Shown: piece after piece, positions 7,469 through 15,223 of the stretch | Position numbering within the stretch: the first letter of the stretch is position 1 | Layout of the letters: every line of letters begins with the position of its first letter | Origin: RGIG3528 sp045640725 | GTDB taxonomy: Bacteria > Bacillota > Clostridia > Lachnospirales > Lachnospiraceae | Assembly: GCA_045640725.1 (NCBI GenBank) | Contig: JAZUFN010000061.1 | Location: 1 to 17,613 of the forward strand | Direction of reading: 5' to 3' | Length of the DNA: 17,613 nucleotides | The notes under the pieces: generated by a model | Seen by the model: only the letters and a program-made list of their open reading frames with translations | Database searches by the model: none | What the model was told of the DNA's origin: nothing | Made by a program: the position numbers and the translations under genes

Positions 7469-8583
7469 ATGAAAAATCCCTTCTCAAGGATTCTGAGGAT
7501 AGCTTCCGTCAGGAAGTAGTCACCATAAATAATCTTTTCCTGCAGACATTTACCACCATCATGATAAGCCACCTTGCCACCTGCCAGAATGCCGTCATTG
7601 TCAGGGTCAAAATCACCGAATCTATCTATCATGGCCTTTACGCAATTTACCGCAGCTTTTTCATAGAGCCTTTTCTCATGCTCCGGTACGTGTTTCGCAA
7701 TCTCCAGGAAGCCACAGGATGCTATGGCGCCTGCAGTAGTATCATACAAAACAGGCTCTGCAGGGCTTCTGAAGTCACATAAAGGAAGCCAGTCATTAAC
7801 AGCAAGATTTGAGATAAAATAATGGGCCACTCTCTTGGCAGCATCCAAATATTTTTTATCCTTGGTATGTGCATAACTGATAGCCAGCCCGTATACAGCC
7901 CAGGACTGTCCACGGGACCAGGAAGACCCACTCTCAAAGCCTTGTCCTCCGGGAAGCTCTAAAAGCTCTCCGGTCACAGGATCCAGAATAGCTATATGGC
8001 CACAGGAGCCGTCGGGACGCACCAGTTTTTCCAAAGCAGTGGCCGCATGGCGCTCTGCTATAGCACGAAACCTGGGGTCCTTACTCTCTTCTGATGCCCA
8101 GTAAAGGAGGGATAGATTCATAAGACAGTCAATAATCATCCAGCCTGACTTGTCATCGTTCCAGGCACGTATAAAGTCTCCCAATACATTGAAACGTCCA
8201 GCCAAAACGTTGGCCATATGCATGCCACGGCTTTTTGACTTCTCATTGCCCGTCAGACGATAATCAGCTACAGCTGTATGCATCCACATAAAGCCTACAT
8301 CATGATAGAGTCCGTCGAAATCTTCTATGGCTTTGTCCAAGCGAAGCTCCTGTTTTTCTGCCATTTCACGATACCTGGTATAACCTGTGGCATTGTAAAG
8401 CTGCCAAAGCATACCACCGTAAAATCCATTGGTCCACCAAGCTATATCGGTAACATCTTTATATCTGCCATCGGCACCGGGAATATAGGGAATATCTTCC
8501 CCTATTCTCTCCGCTCCAACTCTTATTTTTGCATCTATTTTTTCAAATATCTCCGATGCCCATTTCTTCTCTTCAGGTCTCAT
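7462..8583 (-). CDS. GH88 unsaturated glucuronyl hydrolase
   Basis: This 373-aa protein is the usual length for GH88, without a signal peptide, so it is cytoplasmic. It hydrates the 4,5-double bond of unsaturated uronic acids at the non-reducing end of lyase products, releasing the uronyl group. An (alpha/alpha)6 barrel is indicated by WWTNGFYGGMLW (49-60), HDVGFMW (94-100, Asp95), SGWMIIDCLMN (146-156, Asp152), SSWSRGQSWAVYG (220-232) and DTTAGAIASCGFLE (281-294). The two aspartates match the known catalytic pair. The WSRGQ(S/A)W motif fits GH88 better than GH105. GGAGG lies about 9 nt before the ATG. It is first in a four-gene operon ending in an extracellular GH5. No lyase or importer is in the window. 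Confidence 0.9.
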   Translation of the reverse strand: MRPEEKKWASEIFEKIDAKIRVGAERIGEDIPYIPGADGRYKDVTDIAWWTNGFYGGMLWQLYNATGYTRYREMAEKQELRLDKAIEDFDGLYHDVGFMWMHTAVADYRLTGNEKSKSRGMHMANVLAGRFNVLGDFIRAWNDDKSGWMIIDCLMNLSLLYWASEESKDPRFRAIAERHAATALEKLVRPDGSCGHIAILDPVTGELLELPGGQGFESGSSWSRGQSWAVYGLAISYAHTKDKKYLDAAKRVAHYFISNLAVNDWLPLCDFRSPAEPVLYDTTAGAIASCGFLEIAKHVPEHEKRLYEKAAVNCVKAMIDRFGDFDPDNDGILAGGKVAYHDGGKCLQEKIIYGDYFLTEAILRILEKGFFIW

Positions 8584-8601
8584 ATGTCTGATCCTCCAAT
8601 C

Positions 8602-8607
8602 ATTATA
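8602..8607 (-). promoter_or_regulatory. Candidate -10 box for the GH88 operon
   Basis: A perfect TATAAT on the minus strand lies between the ABC terminator and the GH88 ATG. No good -35 is seen at 16-18 nt upstream (CCACCT at 17 nt), where the terminator stem lies. If used, the leader would be only about 12-15 nt, just enough for the GGAGG. It may need an activator, or the operon may be read through the terminator. Confidence 0.35.
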
Positions 8608-8612
8608 CCTTC

Positions 8613-8649
8613 ATAAAAAAATATAGGTGGAAAAATCTCTCCACCTATA
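8613..8649 (-). terminator. Rho-independent terminator of the ABC exporter operon
   Basis: On the minus strand, TATAGGTGGA (8649-8640) and TCCACCTATA (8631-8622) form a perfect 10-bp stem with an 8-nt loop, followed by an uninterrupted T run (complement of seven A at 8615-8621). It begins about 45 nt after the stop at 8695. Confidence 0.9.
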
Positions 8650-8694
8650 CTATACACTATTTTAAATCTTTTTGTATTAAATATTTATTTTTTC

Positions 8695-10692
8695 TTATTC
8701 CAATTCAAAGGATCCGGTATAAAGCTGATAATACATGCCCTTCTGCTCTATGAGCTCGTCATGATTACCACGCTCCATGACATGGCCATGATCCAGAACG
8801 ATAATAGAGTCGGAATTGCGTACGGTAGACAAACGGTGAGCAATAACAAATACTGTTCTGCCCTCCATGAGCTTATCCATACCATCCTGTACCAGAGCCT
8901 CTGTACGGGTATCGATAGAAGATGTAGCCTCATCCAGTATCATGGCAGGGGTATTGGCTACCGCTGCACGGGCAATGGAAAGAAGCTGTCTCTGACCCTG
9001 TGAAAGGGAAGCACCATTACCGGTAAGCTCTGTATTGTAGCCTTCAGGCAGGCGGGTAATGAAATCATGAGCATTGGCCAGCTTTGCTGCCTCGATGCAT
9101 TCCTCATCCGTAGCATCCAGACGTCCGTATCTTATATTGTCCATAACGGTACCTGTAAAAAGATTTACGTCCTGCAGTACCAGACCTAAAGAACGACGCA
9201 GATCGGACTTCTTGATTTTGTTGATATTGATACCGTCGAAACGGATTTTTCCATCAGGAATATCGTAAAATCTGTTGATAAGGTTGGTAATTGTAGTCTT
9301 TCCGGCACCTGTTGCACCTACAAAAGCAAACTTCTGACCAGCCTTGGCATGAAGGGTAACATCCTCCAGTACCAGCTTTTCAGGAACATAGCCAAAATCC
9401 ACATTTTCCAGCTCAATATCGCCCTTGAGCTCAGTATAAGTAACAGTACCCTCCTGCACATGAGGATGCTTCCAGGCCCAAAGATTGGTGTGATCGGTAG
9501 TTTCAGTAAGTGTCCCATCAGCCTCACGACGCACATTCACCAGCTCTACATATCCTTCATCGTGCTCAGGCTCTTCATCGATAAGCTCAAATACACGTCC
9601 TGCACCGGCGAGACCCATAGCCACCATTGTTATCTGCTGAGTCATCTGACCCACCATCTGGGACATCTGCTTGAACATGCCCAGGAAAGTAACCACGATA
9701 CCCAGAGATAAACTGGAAATCATAGTTATACCGACTTCCGGATTCTTAATGGAAGCCACCAGAGCTCCAAAGGAAATGTCCTTGGCACCTACTGCAAAAA
9801 GAACACCACCTACTGTAGCCACAATAACGTAAAAGAGGTTGCCTACATTATTTGTAATTGGTCCTAAAATATTACCGGCCTTATTGGCAGATGAAGATAC
9901 ATTGAAAAGCTCGTCATTAAGCTTATCGAAATCGTCTTTTGCCTTTTCCTCGTGAGTAAAGACCTTAACCACCTTAAGGCCTGTCATCATTTCTTCAACG
10001 AAGCCTTCTTCCTTGGCCAGTGTTTTCTGCTGCCCCATCATAAAGCCTGCTGACTTTTTACCCAGATTGCCGGTGATGGCCAGTACCATAAATACTGATA
10101 CCATAACCAATGCAAAGAGAGAAAAGCTGTAATAAAGCATAACTCCGATCAGAGATATGGTGGATACCATGGATGTGAGCAGGGAAGGCAGGCTCTGTCC
10201 TATAAGCTGACGTGTAGCATCTGTATCATTGGTATAGGTACTCATGATATCGCCATGAGGGTGAGTATCAAAGTACTTGATAGGCAATGTCTGCATCTTG
10301 CTGAACATATCATCTCTAAGGCGCTTTTGTGTGCCCTGTGTCACTACTGCCATAATACGTGGATGAATGGCGGTAGACAGGATACCTACTATATAGATGA
10401 TTATTACGCTGCCAATCACCATGGTAAGCTCTGGAATGATAGACTCCCATCCATCAGCAATACCCGGTACAATAACTCTGTCGATAAGATTTTTCATGAC
10501 AACGCTCATGGCAATAGAGGAAACTGATGATAAAAGCAGGCAGATACCTACTACTATTACCTGAGGTCCGTAAAACTTAAAAATATACTTAAGCAGGCGT
10601 TTTACCACACCCTTTTTAATCTTTGGTCTGGGGCCCATGGCACGTCCCCTTGGTCCCGGTGCCGGAGGTCTTCTGTTTGTATTTTCTGCCAT
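8695..10692 (-). CDS. ABC exporter half-transporter, canonical-Walker subunit of a heterodimer
   Basis: This 665-aa protein has a Pro/Arg/Lys-rich cytoplasmic N-terminus (1-30), an exporter membrane domain of six helices (about 35-365), an insert of about 50 residues after it (372-420, charged, WAWKHPH), and a nucleotide-binding domain: Walker A GATGAGKTT (459-467), Q-loop Gln507, signature LSQGQ (563-567), Walker B MILDE (584-588, catalytic Glu588), switch His619. Walker A, Glu and His are canonical, but the signature is LSQGQ, not LSGGQ. This is the expected complement to a partner with a degenerate site, as in TM287/288 and BmrCD. Its ATG comes 2 nt after the partner's stop, and AAAGGAGG overlaps the end of the partner gene. 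The substrate cannot be inferred. Confidence 0.92.
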   Translation of the reverse strand: MAENTNRRPPAPGPRGRAMGPRPKIKKGVVKRLLKYIFKFYGPQVIVVGICLLLSSVSSIAMSVVMKNLIDRVIVPGIADGWESIIPELTMVIGSVIIIYIVGILSTAIHPRIMAVVTQGTQKRLRDDMFSKMQTLPIKYFDTHPHGDIMSTYTNDTDATRQLIGQSLPSLLTSMVSTISLIGVMLYYSFSLFALVMVSVFMVLAITGNLGKKSAGFMMGQQKTLAKEEGFVEEMMTGLKVVKVFTHEEKAKDDFDKLNDELFNVSSSANKAGNILGPITNNVGNLFYVIVATVGGVLFAVGAKDISFGALVASIKNPEVGITMISSLSLGIVVTFLGMFKQMSQMVGQMTQQITMVAMGLAGAGRVFELIDEEPEHDEGYVELVNVRREADGTLTETTDHTNLWAWKHPHVQEGTVTYTELKGDIELENVDFGYVPEKLVLEDVTLHAKAGQKFAFVGATGAGKTTITNLINRFYDIPDGKIRFDGININKIKKSDLRRSLGLVLQDVNLFTGTVMDNIRYGRLDATDEECIEAAKLANAHDFITRLPEGYNTELTGNGASLSQGQRQLLSIARAAVANTPAMILDEATSSIDTRTEALVQDGMDKLMEGRTVFVIAHRLSTVRNSDSIIVLDHGHVMERGNHDELIEQKGMYYQLYTGSFELE

Positions 10693-10694
10693 AT

Positions 10695-12437
10695 TTATGC
10701 CTCCTTTCCCTTGGTCTGAGTCTCATAGATCTCAGCATAAATGCCATTAGCTGCAATAAGCTCTGCTGAAGTACCGCTCTCCACGATACGGCCACCATCT
10801 AAAACAAGTATCTTGTCTGCATCTTCTACTGAGGATACACGCTGGGCGATGATTATCTTGGTAGTACCAGGTATCATTTCCTTGAAGGAACGGCGGATCA
10901 TAGCATCCGTCTTGGTATCTACTGCAGAAGTAGAGTCATCCAAAATCAGGATTTTAGGATTCTTAAGAAGGGCTCTGGCAATACAAAGTCTCTGCTTCTG
11001 ACCACCGGAAACATTGCTACCACCCTGTTCTATAAAGGTATCATACTTATCAGGGAAGCCCTGGACAAATTCATCTGCGCAGGCAGCCTTACAGGCAGCT
11101 GTGATTTCCTCATCTGTGGCATCTTCATTACCCCAGCGCATGTTTTCCTTGATAGTACCGGCAAAAAGAACATTTTTCTGTAATACTACTGCTACCTGGT
11201 CACGGAGGGACTTAAGATTGTATTCGCGAACATCCCTGCCACCTACCATGACACTACCCTCTGTAGCATCATACAGTCTGGAAATCAGCTGAATCAGAGT
11301 AGTCTTGGAGGAACCGGTACCGCCTATGATACCTATGGTCTCACCACTCTTAATTTTCAGATTTATATCTGAAAGGGCATCCTTTTTCGCATTGTCTGAA
11401 TATCTGAAGGATACATGATCAAATACTACAGAGCCGTCTGCCACTTCTTTTTCACCATCAGGATTCGTATCCAAGGTAGGCTGATACTCCAGTACTTCAC
11501 ATACACGGCGTCCTGCTTCGCCAGCCATGGTAATCATAACAAAGGCAAAGCCCAGCATCATAAGAGCAGAAAAAATCTGAATACCGTAGCCAATAAGAGA
11601 AGAAAGCTCACCGGTAGTAAGCTCCGGATGTGGGTCGTGAGCAGTCTTTACGATAATCATGGCGCCAAAGTACATAACCAGAATGCTGGCAACGTCCATG
11701 AAGAAGGTCATGACAGGGCTGAAAGCAGCCAGCCACTTTTCTGCTGTGGTGAAATCTGCACGTACTTCCTCGGAGCGCTCTGCAAACTTCTTGATTTCAT
11801 AATCCTCACGTACAAAGCCCTTAACCACACGGATAGCGGATACATTTTCCTGTACGGAATTGTTAAGAGCATCGTACTTTTTGAAAATACGCTTGAATAT
11901 AGCATGTACGCTTCTTGCAATAAACAGGATACCGCCACCCAAGAAAGGAATTATAGCTATATAGATAAGTGTTATTTTCCAGCTGAGTCTCATGCCCATG
12001 ATAATTGAAAAAAGGAACATGAGAGGTACTCTGACTGCCATTCTTATCATCATGCCGAAGGCATTCTGCAGATTGGTAACATCTGTAGTCATACGGGTAA
12101 CCAGAGATGATGTGGAAAAAGAATCCACGTCAGAGAAGGAGAAATTCATAACGCGATAAAACATATCGTGTCTCAGATTGCGGGCAAAACCACAGCTGGC
12201 ATCAGCAGCCTTAAGAGCTGACATTACTCCGAAAAAGAGGCTCAGAAGGGCGATTACTACCATTATTCCGCCATACTTTATAAGCTCTCCTGTCTGTTGA
12301 TTTTCCAAGCTGTCAATCAGCTTTGCCATAACCAGAGGGAGCATAGTTTCCATACTAACTTCGCCGGTCATAAAAATTGGCGTAAGAATAGCAGGCTTTT
12401 TATACTCTCTCACTGATTTTCCAAGTGTCTTGATCAT
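10695..12437 (-). CDS. ABC exporter half-transporter, degenerate-site subunit of a heterodimer
   Basis: This 580-aa protein has a type IV exporter membrane domain (about 15-310) and a nucleotide-binding domain: Walker A GGTGSSKTT (372-380), Q-loop Gln420, canonical signature VSGGQ (476-480), Walker B ILILDD (496-501) with Asp501 in place of catalytic Glu, and AQR with Gln532 in place of the switch His. Asp and Gln at these places are the known marks of the non-hydrolysing site in heterodimeric exporters. Its signature would complete the active site of the 665-aa subunit. The AAAGG ribosome-binding site is weak. A poor promoter (TATAAA at 12457-12452, no clear -35) may lie upstream, or transcription may continue from the tRNA gene past its terminator. 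Confidence 0.92.
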   Translation of the reverse strand: MIKTLGKSVREYKKPAILTPIFMTGEVSMETMLPLVMAKLIDSLENQQTGELIKYGGIMVVIALLSLFFGVMSALKAADASCGFARNLRHDMFYRVMNFSFSDVDSFSTSSLVTRMTTDVTNLQNAFGMMIRMAVRVPLMFLFSIIMGMRLSWKITLIYIAIIPFLGGGILFIARSVHAIFKRIFKKYDALNNSVQENVSAIRVVKGFVREDYEIKKFAERSEEVRADFTTAEKWLAAFSPVMTFFMDVASILVMYFGAMIIVKTAHDPHPELTTGELSSLIGYGIQIFSALMMLGFAFVMITMAGEAGRRVCEVLEYQPTLDTNPDGEKEVADGSVVFDHVSFRYSDNAKKDALSDINLKIKSGETIGIIGGTGSSKTTLIQLISRLYDATEGSVMVGGRDVREYNLKSLRDQVAVVLQKNVLFAGTIKENMRWGNEDATDEEITAACKAACADEFVQGFPDKYDTFIEQGGSNVSGGQKQRLCIARALLKNPKILILDDSTSAVDTKTDAMIRRSFKEMIPGTTKIIIAQRVSSVEDADKILVLDGGRIVESGTSAELIAANGIYAEIYETQTKGKEA

Positions 12438-12508
12438 AGATTAGCCTTTCTTTTATAAAACAGTTATGTAAATCCCAATGAGTGACTGTGAATAGTAACC
12501 CTAATACA

Positions 12509-12545
12509 GCAAAAAGCTCCGGGATTATTCATCCAGGAGCTTTTA
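12509..12545 (-). terminator. Terminator of the tRNA-Pro transcript
   Basis: On the minus strand, AAAAGCTCC pairs with GGAGCTTTT; after a T-C mismatch, GGAT pairs with ATCC around a GAATA loop. The run of five T after the stem makes a good rho-independent terminator. It begins 3 nt beyond the tRNA 3' end. Confidence 0.85.
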
Positions 12546-12547
12546 TG

Positions 12548-12622
12548 TCGGAATGACTGGATTTGAACCAGCAATCTCTACTTCCCTAAAGTAGCGGAAT
12601 AACCAAGTTATCCTACATCCCG
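12548..12622 (-). tRNA. tRNA-Pro, anticodon AGG
   Basis: The 75-nt gene folds as a complete cloverleaf. Acceptor stem CGGGATG pairs with CATTCCG (7 bp, one G-T). T8 and A9 are followed by D stem GGAT/TTCC with a T13-T22 mismatch and a loop holding A14, A15, G18, G19 and A21. The anticodon stem CTACT/AGTAG encloses loop TTAGGGA, giving AGG after T33. A variable loop AGATT and T arm GCTGG-TTCAAAT-CCAGT follow. C1-G72, A73, G35 and G36 are the bacterial proline identity elements. A15 and T48 covary as a Levitt pair, which argues that the gene is functional. CCA is not encoded: the gene is followed by CAT. The AGG anticodon is unusual for bacterial proline. Confidence 0.9.
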
Positions 12623-12656
12623 ATTTGTTGAAAGCATACGCCCTACAACGACGGAG

Positions 12657-12685
12657 ATTATAGCACCCTTTGAATTAAGTGTCAA
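12657..12685 (-). promoter_or_regulatory. Perfect consensus sigma-A promoter for tRNA-Pro
   Basis: TTGACA (12685-12680), a 17-nt spacer and TATAAT (12662-12657) on the minus strand match consensus at all twelve positions. Transcription should start near 12650, about 28 nt before the mature tRNA 5' end. Confidence 0.93.
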
Positions 12686-12707
12686 TGATATTTTTTATTG
12701 TTATGGT

Positions 12708-13352
12708 TTATGACTTCTTTTTCCTGCTTCTTTTCTTAGATTTCCCCGGCTTTTTCTCTTTCTTTGCCTTATATTCGGCAATCCTCTTTAAAAGCTCATC
12801 GTAGTCTCGCTCCAATAGCTCAAAGCAAATCTGCCCGCGCAGCTCCTTGTGATCTACGTGCTCCACCAGGTAATCCTGAACATACTTTTTGCTTTTCCCC
12901 GGATATTTAGGAAATCCGTTTTTCTCCATAAGGGCTGCCAACTCCGGCCGCCAGAGAAATTGTATCTGCCTCTTTATAACATAAATATAATGGTCTCTGG
13001 GATTAAGCCTGGGCTCACGCAGCATAAAGATATCTATCTTATCTTCTGCTTCCTCTATGGTGATAATGCCCCACCAGTCCGGCACATGCTCCTCTATGTG
13101 AGCCGCGTGACTGGTACCCACTGCTACGATGTTATAGTCAAAAGTAAGATTGTAGTCATGAGCCTGTCGCTCCAGTCTGGCGTAGCTGTCAGCATCGCTT
13201 TTTATCTCGATACCGTAGAGCTCCTGCTCCCCCACCATCATGATGTCAGCTCTGGAGGCACCCATTACCTTCTCCTCAAATATCCTGACCTTGCCATATT
13301 TATCTTCCAGGAACTCAAAAAGAGGTTCCCTAAGGTCTTTATCGTGAAGCAT
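12708..13352 (-). CDS. sce7726-like PD-(D/E)XK-fold protein with Lys-rich tail
   Basis: The 214-aa protein has the arrangement of the PD-(D/E)XK nuclease fold: SRADIMM with Asp36, YGIEIKSD with Glu49 and Lys51, and RQAHDY with Gln63 and Tyr67 (QxxxY), followed by YNIVAVGT (73-80) and WWGIITIEE (93-101). This Asp...Glu-X-Lys...Gln-X3-Tyr pattern matches the sce7726 family, whose biological role is not established. Residues 195-214 are almost all Lys, Arg, Ser and Gly, which could bind nucleic acid. The start has GGGAGG about 6 nt upstream. The gene stands alone between the terminator at 13376-13433 and the tRNA promoter, with no terminator of its own seen, so its transcript may run into the tRNA gene. 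Nuclease activity is inferred from motifs only. Confidence 0.75.
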   Translation of the reverse strand: MLHDKDLREPLFEFLEDKYGKVRIFEEKVMGASRADIMMVGEQELYGIEIKSDADSYARLERQAHDYNLTFDYNIVAVGTSHAAHIEEHVPDWWGIITIEEAEDKIDIFMLREPRLNPRDHYIYVIKRQIQFLWRPELAALMEKNGFPKYPGKSKKYVQDYLVEHVDHKELRGQICFELLERDYDELLKRIAEYKAKKEKKPGKSKKRSRKKKS

Positions 13353-13375
13353 TTTTCCTCCCAGCCTTATGCACT

Positions 13376-13433
13376 AAAAAACAGACGCAATATATGCCAC
13401 ACTAAAGTATAGCAGATATATTGTGTCCGTTTT
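13376..13433 (-). terminator. Long imperfect hairpin with T tract after the MFS/spermidine synthase gene
   Basis: On the minus strand, 13433-13416 pairs with 13395-13378 over 18 positions with 16 Watson-Crick pairs, one G-T and one A-C, around a 20-nt loop. A run of six T follows (complement of A at 13376-13381). It lies between the stop at 13477 and the next gene, so it most likely ends the ThiF-MATE-MFS transcript. Confidence 0.65.
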
Positions 13434-13476
13434 ATGAAATCCTTATTAATTTTTCCAAAGCAATAAATTACTGTTA

Positions 13477-15087
13477 TTACTGTCCCAAAAGCTCCTCCAA
13501 AAGTCCCTTGAAGCCCTTTTCTTTAAAAATCTCTTTATAATACCTTACTTCTTCGTCTATCAGCTCATCCATCATTTTCATGCCCAAAAGCTCTACCGGC
13601 GCCTTGTCATCAGTAAGGATATGATTTGTGCCATGGTATGGCTCCATTTCATTTTGCACTCTTCCCATCATATATTTAAGGCTGGCATTTTCGATGCCTG
13701 CTACGGCCTTGTCCAGTTCTGCCTTGAAATCGCCTTTATCGGATACTCTGGCAAAAAGTTCCATGTTGGTACCATTATTTACGCGTACTGTAGCCACTTC
13801 ACCGAAAACAGAATCAATGGTGTCACAAAGGTACTGATTGATGGAGCCTTCAGTCTCAGACCACATGTTGAGATTAACCACCATTACTCCATCATCGGTC
13901 AGATGCTTTTTAACTTCCGTAAAAAACTCCACTGATGACATCTGAAAAGGAATAGTAATATCCTGATATGCATCTACCATGATGATATCCCATTTTTCAT
14001 CAGATGCTGCCAGAGTAGAACGTCCGTCTGCCACAATGACCTCTACAGTGTCAGGCAGGTTAAAATATTTACTGGCAAGAGCGGCTATTTTGGCATCGAT
14101 TTCAATACCGGATATGGATGAAGCCGGAATATACTTGGTGAGCTGGGTCGCATAGGTACCTGTAGCCATACCCACTATCAGTACCTTTGGAGCATCCTTT
14201 TCCGAGTAGCCTGCCAGAAAAGGCGCTGCCATAGCATAGTCATAATACATGCCGGTCATATCTCTGTCCTTTACGTATATGGACTGGACACCGAAAAGTA
14301 CATTGGTGGAAAGGACAACGCTGTAATCATCTTCCTTTACCTGAATGTAGTTATACATACTCTCGTCTTCATAGGCCAGATTCTCTTCCCAGAAAGCAAA
14401 AGAGTCATTGTATCCAAAGATAGAGCTTACTATTATTACTATTATACCTGCTACTGCCAGCTTGGAAAATTTCTTGATTCCAATAAAGTATGTCAGAGCC
14501 AGGGCAAAAAGAACTGCTGCAAAAATAATAAAGGTAAGGCTGGTACCCACTGCCGGAATGGTAACAAAGGTGGGAATAAAGGTACCGATAATGGAACCGA
14601 TTGTATTTAAAGCTTCCAGCCAGCCTACAGTGCTGCCGTTGTCCTCCAGAGTGCCGGTGGTATACTTTACCAGGCAGGGAGTCACTGTCCCCAGAAGTAC
14701 CAGAGGATATACAAAAAGTACAGCACAGCTCATGAATGCCGCTACTACAAGGAAATTGGATGGCAGTATCATGGCAAGAACCGCTGTTATAGCCATCAGC
14801 ACGTATTTGCCTACCAGAGGGATCAGGGCAATCCAGATAGAAGCTATAATTAAACGTCTGAAAAGAATTGCAGGATCGGGATTTTTATCGGCAGACTTAC
14901 CGCCCCATACATTTCCGATAGCCATAGCTATCATGATAGTACCGATAATGATGGTTCATATAATCTGCGAGCTTGAAAAATAAGGGGCCAGCAGTCTGGA
15001 GGCTCCCTGTTCCACCGCCATAAGGCTCATTCCGGCAAAAAACTCAGTAGCATACATAAAAAGCTTTGTGGATTTGGTGTTAGTCAT
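13477..15087 (-). pseudogene. Fused MFS/spermidine synthase-like gene interrupted by in-frame TGA
   Basis: Read from the ATG at 15087 the frame would encode 536 aa, but codon 44 (14958-14956) is TGA. The sequence around it, FSSSQII-stop-TIIIGTIM, continues a membrane helix on both sides in the same frame, and Trp (TGG) would be expected there. Downstream are more MFS-type helices up to about residue 225. A Rossmann spermidine-synthase domain follows, with VLIVGMATGT at about 302-311, GIEID at 327-331, VADGRSTL at 352-359 and MVDAYQD at 370-376. The 5' start has AAGGAG 5 nt before the ATG. The first internal ATG (14934) has no visible Shine-Dalgarno. Options are a recent pseudogene, a sequencing error (C to T on the plus strand), or readthrough. 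Apart from this codon the frame is intact. Confidence 0.75.
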
Positions 15088-15223
15088 TTCTTCTCCTTTT
15101 TTGAACGCAGTGAAAAAATGGAGAACCCCGAAGGGGTTTGAAAAGCTAAGCCTTCACGCGATAGCGTGATCTATAATGGCTTAGCGACCTTTTCTTCTCC
15201 TTTTTTGAACGCAGTGAAAAATC
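15088..15223 (-). ncRNA. Structured leader element, left copy, supplying the RBS of the MFS/spermidine synthase gene
   Basis: Read on the minus strand, it starts directly after the MATE stop and ends 5 nt after the GGAG (15096-15093) used by the ATG at 15087. Order: box 1 (CACTGCGTTC then AAAAAAGGAGA, within 15221-15192); a core with outer stem GCTAAGCC/GGCTTAGC (15185-15178 with 15152-15145) and inner hairpin TCACGC-TATC-GCGTGA; hairpin AACCCC-TTC-GGGGTT (15138-15124); then CTCC (15123-15120) and box 2. The CTCC plus U tract can pair with the A tract plus GGAG of the ribosome-binding site (6+6 bp with one bulged A). The function is inferred; no known family is recognised. Confidence 0.6.

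Noticed and set aside
12600..12622. The D-arm of the tRNA as a long hairpin showing a pseudo-tRNA
   Set aside because: GGATAAC and GTTAT(T)CC can pair, but the standard cloverleaf with A14, G18, G19, A21 and a 4-bp D stem (one mismatch) also fits, with all other arms intact.
13477..14934. The MFS/spermidine synthase gene as an intact gene beginning at 14934
   Set aside because: The upstream frame to 15087 encodes a proper continuation of the membrane domain with a good ribosome-binding site, and 14934 has none. The intact-looking frame is the part after the TGA.
14956..14958. The in-frame TGA as a selenocysteine codon or evidence of a UGA-Trp genetic code
   Set aside because: The position is in a membrane helix with no redox motif, and no selenocysteine insertion hairpin is evident right after it. 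Other genes in the window use TGG for Trp.
15140..15190. The core hairpin of the leader element as a plain rho-independent terminator
   Set aside because: The GCTAAGCC/GGCTTAGC stem is followed by TTTTC only, encloses another hairpin, and in the right copy lies between a promoter and the start of its gene. A terminator role cannot be excluded but does not explain box 1, box 2 or the Shine-Dalgarno.
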